This document shows positions 58,274 through 64,000 of a DNA stretch of 64,000 nucleotides, one piece after another. Each line of letters opens with the position of its first letter. The first letter of the stretch is position 1. The notes under the pieces were generated by a model, which saw nothing but the letters and a program-made list of their open reading frames with translations, was not told the DNA's origin and did no database searches. Both the position numbers and the translations under genes were made by a program. Source of the stretch: Lactarius indigo (taxonomy: Eukaryota > Basidiomycota > Agaricomycetes > Russulales > Russulaceae); contig JAFKAC010000003.1 in the NCBI GenBank assembly GCA_025766275.1, positions 930,001-994,000 on the forward strand, in the 5' to 3' direction.

Positions 58274-60554
58274 ATGGACCCTTCTACTCTCAAGAGTTCA
58301 AAAAAGTCTCTCTTCTCCCGCAAGCCTGTAAAGAGATCTAGCACAGACGCTCCCTCACCATTATCCACCTCTCTACCCGACCGGTCTTCCACCCACGACA
58401 CTCCAACCGAGCCTGCACTCTCCCCCATCCCTGTATCCCGAGAACCCTCATCAGAGACACCATCACCAAACCGGAATCGTTCTATAATCCCAGAGTCGCT
58501 CAAGGAGTTACCCTCATGGTATCACACAGAGGGCGAGTGGGCAGCTGCGTCCGCTCTCCAGTTTCGTGCCAGATACCCCATACACAATCCAGTTGGGCCC
58601 CGCGTTTACAGGAATGTCCACCTCCTCCCCCCAAACAGACCCTCCTCCGTCTTCTCCCCCTCCTTCCCTCCAATGTCCACTGAGCCCGCGTCCGCACCAC
58701 CTCTAGCCGTTCCCAGCCACTCCCCTTCGGGCTCTCCTCTTCCTACTCCCAGTTCTTCCCAAACCCGCATCGTAGACCCCTCTGGGAAGGTTCGCACTCG
58801 TAAAATATCCAACACCGCGCATGATAACGTCGATCTGCTTGATGCTTCTGATCCTTATGGAACCAATTGGCATCACCAGTCACCGTATGACGGTTTGGGC
58901 TTGAGCAGTGATAGAACCGCAGTTTCACCGGACCCTGTAGACGTACGTGCTTCCGATCGTTCCATAAATGCCCAAAATTAATGATATACTTTAGTCGCGA
59001 CCCCCGCCGCGTAGCCGATCGCGCATGTCCAGTCTTGGCACCGGTTCACATCACAAGACCACGACGCCGTCACCCTTGTCTCAATCCACCTCTGCGGTGC
59101 ATCTTCACACCCGATCAGGATACACCTCCCATCACCCGTAAGCTCACCAAGCGACGAGACCCTTCGATGGCATATTTGGCTTCTCTCCCACGAACCCTCC
59201 CGATTCCGCCTCCAGCACCCCCTCTTCTCTCTCACCGTCCACTCACACCGTGACCAACAGGCTGTTCAAACGCCAAAGCATATTCAAATCTGCCTCTACA
59301 TCTTCCATTCCACAAACTGTCTCAAATGCATCCATTGAGAAGAGGCAGAAACGTGGCTCTATGCTTGGTCGCTTCGCCCGCCGCTTCAGCATCATGCGAC
59401 GTGTCACTCGCGGGCATTCCCGCGGCGGCAGCCTCGACGCCAGCAATGATTGGTCTCGTGGAGATACTCAATCATTACAAGTTACTGATGGTGCATCAAG
59501 TGTGACGCGCCCAGCTTCCGTGTCGAATCCCGTGTCTCCATCTGAGAGGCGCCAGAGCACACGCGTGCCGCCACCTCGGGCAGAGACTACCCCATCTCCA
59601 GACTCTCCTCCCCTTGAGACACCCGAAGAAGAACAATCACAAGATGACGTGCAGATGCGGGACGCAAGCCGTGACTCGATGTCCTCACTCCAAGTTCCTT
59701 ACTCCATCGGACGTCTCACCATCGCCAACCCTGACTCCCCTGGCTCAACTGATAATTCTCCAGTCAATCAAAGTTACCCTCTCCCTGCAGGCAAGACAAG
59801 CCCGATACCAGTACAATTACCTCCCATTATCCAGGCGGGTCCGTTGGTTGAGTCGCCTACAGCTTTGGCACCTCCATTCAAGGGTTTTGCGTCGGTTCCG
59901 CTGGCGAGCCCATCTCTTCCGGTAATGCGCGTGACTTTGGTGGATGAGGGTCCGAAATTGCCACCGCTCCCCCCCTCTGCTCCAGTCCCGATTCCCCGCG
60001 CTCCACCAAAAGGTGAAAAGCGCGCACCACTCTCCTCGCCGTCGTCACCTACACCCATTCCTACGTCACCCACTCCGTCACCACCCACTCATCCTTCAAC
60101 TACCAAGGTTGCTGCGTCATCACCACCGACTGTCGATGATTCGCCATTATCTCGCGCCTCTATCATTGCGAACCCGCCAACACCATCCGTTGAACCCACT
60201 CACATGAAAAATCCCTCCGCGAACGAGCAGGCGAAGGCACCTCCCACCGTTCACTTGTCAATTCCATCCCCGATTATTACACCAATTGGTCCCACCTCCC
60301 CCCGAGCTACGTCCCCACACGAATCTCATAAACCTCCCTCGCGCGACTCGTCCCCAACGAAAAATCAAGGTTCGCGTCAGCCCAAGACGAGCAGCTCTGT
60401 CCGCAGTCGCGAGACGGAGACATTCCACCTCGTGCGGAGCCCAAGCGCTGGGACAATGCAACCCACTGGTGAAAGCATCATTGTAGGGGGTGAACAATGG
60501 GAAGTCGTGGGTAGGGGCACGCAGCGCTCTAAAACAAAGAAAGAGAAGGACTGA
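58274..60554 (+). CDS. Unknown Ser/Pro-rich protein ending in EQWEVVGRG
   Basis: Function not recognised. Exon 1 starts MDPSTLKSSKKSLFSRKPVKRSS. It contains ESLKELPSWYHTEGEWAAASALQFRARYPIHNPVGPRVYRNVHLLPPN, the most conserved-looking segment, and SQTRIVDPSGKVRTRKISN. An intron after SPDPVD leads to SRPPPRSRSRMSS, and a second after HTRSGYTSHHP leads to a long exon with RQKRGSMLGRFARRFSIMRRVTRGHSRGGS (basic). About 300 Ser/Pro-rich residues follow, to GEQWEVVGRGTQRSKTKKEKD and a stop at 60554. The basic Arg-rich segment and SP motifs suggest a phosphoprotein, perhaps cortical or cytoskeletal; this is a guess. Coding-like sequence continues to 61470, so the stop may not be the true end. Confidence 0.72.
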
Positions 60555-60599
60555 CATGAGGCGAAGCCACGCGGAACCCGATCGACGAGCAAGCAAGCG

Positions 60600-61470
60600 G
60601 CAAGAGAGACCGGCCGAGAAGGTAATTCATCACTAGCTTCTTTGCTGGGGATTTCAAAATGACCTTTATTCTGTCATCTTTAAAGGTCACTTCCTCGGGT
60701 CCCTCAAAGAGCGAGTCGCGCAAGTCGCGGACGAAAGAGGGTACAGTCGAGCCGCAGGCACTCGAGTCAAACGGCGGAAAGCAAGGATCACGTGCGCCGC
60801 TCCGTGACCACACCTAGTACGCGCGCAAGTGGCGTGCCCGCACCTGCAGTCGCGCCTGCGCCCGAGCGTCGCCCATCGCAGAGCCAGGGTCGTCGCCCGA
60901 CATCGGAGCTAGCCGCCAGCAGCGGATATGAATGCGGTGCGGGCGCGCGAGGTGTGGGAGATGGACCGGCTGTGGAAAGGCAGGAGCATGGCTTACGGTC
61001 TCGAGGGTCCGCACGTCGTTTACGCACAATCCATAGGCGACGTGGGCTCGACGACGAGCGTGAACGGGCTCGGGCCTGGCTCGACGCATACCTCGTACAA
61101 GCTCCAGCAGAGTTTCCCGTTCCCCACTACTGCTACTGCCGCAGCCGCAGCCGCAGCAGCCCCGGGAATCTACTCGTCGTCACCGTCGCCGCCGCACTCA
61201 CAGCAGCCCCAAGCAGCAGATGATGCCTTCGCTGTACGAGTTCCCGTCTGGCGTGAGGAGCTATCCGGACCTGGCGACTATCCCGAGCTATCGGCACGCC
61301 GGACAGCACACCGTCGCTCCCGTCGCGCAACCCGCTGCCCGCACCCCCGCGCCAGTCGACGTATCGCCCTGGGCCGATCCCAGCGTCCTTTGTTGAGAGG
61401 GACGACTGGCACCGCTGCGGAGTATTGGAGCAAATACGCCGGCGTGGGCGTCGTCTCGTCGACGCACTGA
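60600..61470 (+). CDS. Possible C-terminal continuation or separate gene, frame-interrupted
   Basis: Coding-like sequence follows the stop at 60554 on the same strand. One frame near 60690-60820 reads SSGPSKSESRKSRTKEG. A second near 60805-60925 reads RASGVPAPAVAPAPERRPSQSQGRRPTSELAASSGYE. A third, from 60928, reads MNAVRAREVWEMDRLWKGRSMAYGLEGPHVVY and then a Pro/Ala-rich part. Near 61215 a different frame (QQMMPSLYEFPSGV, AGQHTVAPVAQPA) looks more protein-like, and near 61395 the frame returns to AEYWSKYAGVGVVSSTH and the stop. The most natural reading is one conserved C-terminal region broken by indels, with EVWEMDRLWKGRSM as its core. Identity unknown. Confidence 0.5.
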
Positions 61471-62335
61471 ACGTTAACTCCCCACACCCACCCTTTTTTT
61501 TAAGAAAAAAAAAAAGCACTTTTGACTTTAAACACGACACTCCACGACCGACACCACACATGCCACATCACCTGTTTCATCATTCTTCCCTTGACCTACC
61601 CATCAAGCCTTTCGATATCCTATTTTTTCATTTTCTTTTCAGATCACCCCCCTAGCATTTGATTCCCACTCTCCAAACCATTTGAGACACCCTGCGCCAT
61701 CTAGACGACCGAAAGAGAGAGACAGAACAGATACAGATACTCCCGCATTACTGACGTTTTCCTTCCCGCTGCACCTGCACTTTCCACGTCATTGTTTGTT
61801 CGCCACCGCTCTGCACAACCCTTGGTCCCGGTGGCGTTTTGCTTTCCTTACCAATGAACCAACGAACCATATCCTCCTCACATCCTGACGTTATGCTCTG
61901 CACTTGGGTCCCTTTTTTTCTTTTCTCTTTTCTTTTGTTGACGATACCAGTCGCAAGGCGGTTGATGCACGCATATAATTATGGACTAGTTTGTGTGCTT
62001 TGTACTTGACTTATCTTGGCAATGACAATGAAGGCAAAGATTTCGAACGTGACACCATTAAACTTCGATCCTTATAAGAAAGTGGGCGATTGTGCGAGTG
62101 TGATCGTGAATGGAGAAAAGGGTGGATAGTGATATATGCAAAACAGACAATGAGGCATTATGTACACTTGGAGTCGACCCGTTCCGTGAAGGGGAAAGCA
62201 AGATTACGAAAAGACGTACACCCAGGACTTCATAATGAATGAGCATACAAGCATATATACATGGAACCAACAAAAACAAAAGGAATGGAATGGAGACGGA
62301 AATGGGGGTGAGACACGTAGAGAAGTCCGTTGTTA
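61471..62335. other. 3' flank region, T-rich
   Basis: About 860 bp between convergent genes. It starts with a T8/A11 homopolymer pair at 61491-61515 and is T/C-rich after that. No gene seen. Confidence 0.5.
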
Positions 62336-62953
62336 CTAGAAGGCGTGGGGATCGAGCGGGAACTGCGTTTGCGGATAGTCCTCCCACACGTGTTCCGCAT
62401 CGAGGAAACGCCGTAGCCGCGCGACCTGCGACGACAGGTGTATCACGATAATCTGCATCTTGATGTCCAGCTGCAGCCGCAGGATCTCCTCGCACGCCTT
62501 GAGCGCCGCCTCCCGCGTCGACACGAACATGTCCCCGGAAATACCGAGCCGCTTCAGCTCATCGATCATCTCGCTGAACTCGGCGCACCATGCGAGCACG
62601 CCCAGCTAAGGACGAAATCAGAACTGGCAGGTTGGAGGAGGGGGAGGCGCACGCACCTGGCCGTACTGTTTGTAGCGTCCGAACAGCACATTGGGCGCGG
62701 CTTGGAGGGCAAAGTCACACATCGTATTCTTCTCGATGACGCTCGGGAGGGGGGTATAGGCCTCGCTTTGATGGTGCTGAGGCGGCGGGGCGGGGTGCTA
62801 TACAGCCAAAGGTCAGTAAACACTTGTGAAGGTAAAGGACGGAATGACCTCTGATCGCGGCGGAGGGTCTTTGAACCACTCATAGCTTGCGTAATCTACT
62901 TCTCCCCCAAAGTCTACTGTATCTGCGGGTTTGCCAAACGCGTTGAAGGACAT
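62336..62953 (-). CDS. Conserved-looking small protein of unknown function
   Basis: Not recognised. Three exons join in frame: MSFNAFGKPADTVDFGGEVDYASYEWFKDPPPRSE, then a His/Pro stretch and AYTPLPSVIEKNTMCDFALQAAPNVLFGRYKQYGQ, then LGVLAWCAEFSEMIDELKRLGISGDMFVSTREAALKACEEILRLQLDIKMQIIVIHLSSQVARLRRFLD, ending PLDPHAF. Introns are 51 nt each. The C-terminal half is strongly helical with heptad-like Leu spacing, so a coiled-coil or small helical bundle is likely. There is no signal peptide. Length is about 170 residues. A stable conserved protein is likely from its composition; no function is claimed. Confidence 0.72.
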
Positions 62954-63151
62954 GTTGAATTAGAGTGCTTGTCTATATATTTTACGAGTGTGAGGAGTAC
63001 GTGGAGGGTGGGCGATGTAGCGAGGCCGAGGCGGGGCGGTGGAGGAAGAGGAAGAAGATCCGGTGGTGTCAAATCCAGCAGAAGCTGGGCCCACGATTAG
63101 TCAGCATGTACCGCTTAGATAGGCGCCCACACTTACAAACTGGCACGATCT

Positions 63152-64000
63152 CTAGAGGTGGGAGTCGAGAAACAGTAGGCTTATTCGTAACCGCCAACCG
63201 ATATGAATGGGTGAACGAGCGGGTCTGTAGTTCCTGGAATGTTTAGGATTGACACCTGAGAAAGAAAGAAAAGCGAAACATGCCTTTGGGACTTGGCTAC
63301 GTGGAGAAAGTTTGGTTGGTGTCTCCTTCTGCTTATGGGGGCGAGACTTTTTCCTGGTCTCCACCAAAGAGCGACGGTAATGGGTTATAGTAGCTTTCGT
63401 CACGGACGATGAGCGTGATCGAGGGCGAACAGCTGAATTGGGCGGAGCGGTTACAAGTCGTGGTTGGTTGGAACGGACCGAACGATTACGCCTCGGTCGA
63501 CTGCGCGGCTGGATGACAGTGGCCTCAGAGGGAGTCCTGCTCGACGGACTGAGGGTCCTCAAGGTGATGTGACGGGGTATAGACTCTTGTATGTTCACAC
63601 GCCCTCGAAGAAGCACAACTTCGCCGCGGAGACGTAGGGGTGACGAGATAGCCGACGACGACGACGAGTATGTTTGAGTGGCCTTCTGCCGATGGATGGT
63701 GGAAGCGTATTCGGTATCTGAGCCGCAGGCAGACCTGGATGAAGAAAGAGAGGGTGCTTCCAACTTCTTGGCAAGTGAAATCTCAAGATCGCGGACGTTC
63801 CGCGATAACCAAGACGGAGAGGGTGGGATAGAAGAATAACGATATTCGCTGATGGGAGAGACAGACGCCGACTCGGTCAGGGTAGAGGGATCAACAAAAT
63901 CGTAGCTTTCGCGGGGTAACGGTGGGAGTGGCCGGTCCGGGCGCGGAAGATGTGCAGGTGGAGTGGGGGTTACTGTTTGTGTATCGGTAACGGCAGGTGG
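63152..64000 (-). CDS. Ser/Arg/Pro-rich protein, 5' part outside the window
   Basis: An open frame running in from the right edge: Pro-rich (PRPDRPLPPLPRESYDFVDPST), then YSSIPPSPSWLSRNVRDLEISLAKKLEAPSLSSSRS, then Ser/Arg-rich sequence to the stop at 63152. The start is beyond 64000. The last 60 residues look less coding-like, so the true end may involve an intron near 63250-63300. No domain recognised. Confidence 0.55.
   Translation of the reverse strand, partial: PPAVTDTQTVTPTPPAHLPRPDRPLPPLPRESYDFVDPSTLTESASVSPISEYRYSSIPPSPSWLSRNVRDLEISLAKKLEAPSLSSSRSACGSDTEYASTIHRQKATQTYSSSSSAISSPLRLRGEVVLLRGRVNIQESIPRHITLRTLSPSSRTPSEATVIQPRSRPRRNRSVRSNQPRLVTAPPNSAVRPRSRSSSVTKATITHYRRSLVETRKKSRPHKQKETPTKLSPRSQVPKACFAFLSFSGVNPKHSRNYRPARSPIHIGWRLRISLLFLDSHL

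Overview
This window is eukaryotic, from a filamentous fungus. Genes are dense on both strands and split by many short GT-AG introns (mostly 45-65 nt). The gene set is fungal: a Goodbye-NACHT-ankyrin NLR-like receptor, a PacC/Rim101 regulator, a Dal5-type permease and a bromodomain-less TAF1. Protein style suggests an agaricomycete basidiomycete, with Rhizoctonia/Ceratobasidium relatives as my best guess. That placement is inference, since no marker here settles it. I saw no rRNA, tRNA, CRISPR or prokaryotic features.

Layout. 0-24 kb looks accessory: allantoinase (-), an NLR-like receptor (-), a Dal5-family permease (-), a broken second NLR copy that lost its NACHT domain (-), a full-length ABCC transporter (-), long gene-poor stretches and a small methyltransferase (-). 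24-45 kb is a compact housekeeping block: pacC/RIM101 (+), TAF1 (-), PA28 proteasome activator (+), Rrb1/GRWD1 WD40 (-), MAPEG/MGST3-like (+), an unknown nuclear-type protein (+), TRAPPC2L/Tca17 (-), Nop6-like RRM protein (+), Sed5 syntaxin (-), NAD-glycerol-3-phosphate dehydrogenase (+) and an ankyrin-CCCH protein (+). Four of these form head-to-head pairs with short shared promoters. 45-58 kb is a tandem segmental duplication. Copy A holds an intact TPR gene followed by a relic of the 3' end of ADE5,7. Copy B holds a broken TPR copy followed by the long ADE5,7 gene. 58-64 kb holds three poorly known proteins, two of them Ser/Pro-rich and one running off the end.

How genes relate. Allantoinase and the Dal5-type permease (with a GATA-motif cluster upstream) suggest ureide/nitrogen scavenging. 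They are not adjacent, because the receptor gene lies between them. The upstream/leader region of pacC carries a dense cluster of GCCAAG sites, the binding sequence of the PacC protein, which suggests autoregulation.

Most noteworthy. (1) Reciprocal decay of the two halves of the 46-58 kb duplication, with very uneven divergence between parts. (2) Several apparent single-base frameshifts in ADE5,7, in the NLR ankyrin tail and near 60.9-61.4 kb, which are either real decay or assembly indels. (3) A 25-nt micro-exon that encodes the P-loop of the NLR. (4) The PacC-site cluster.
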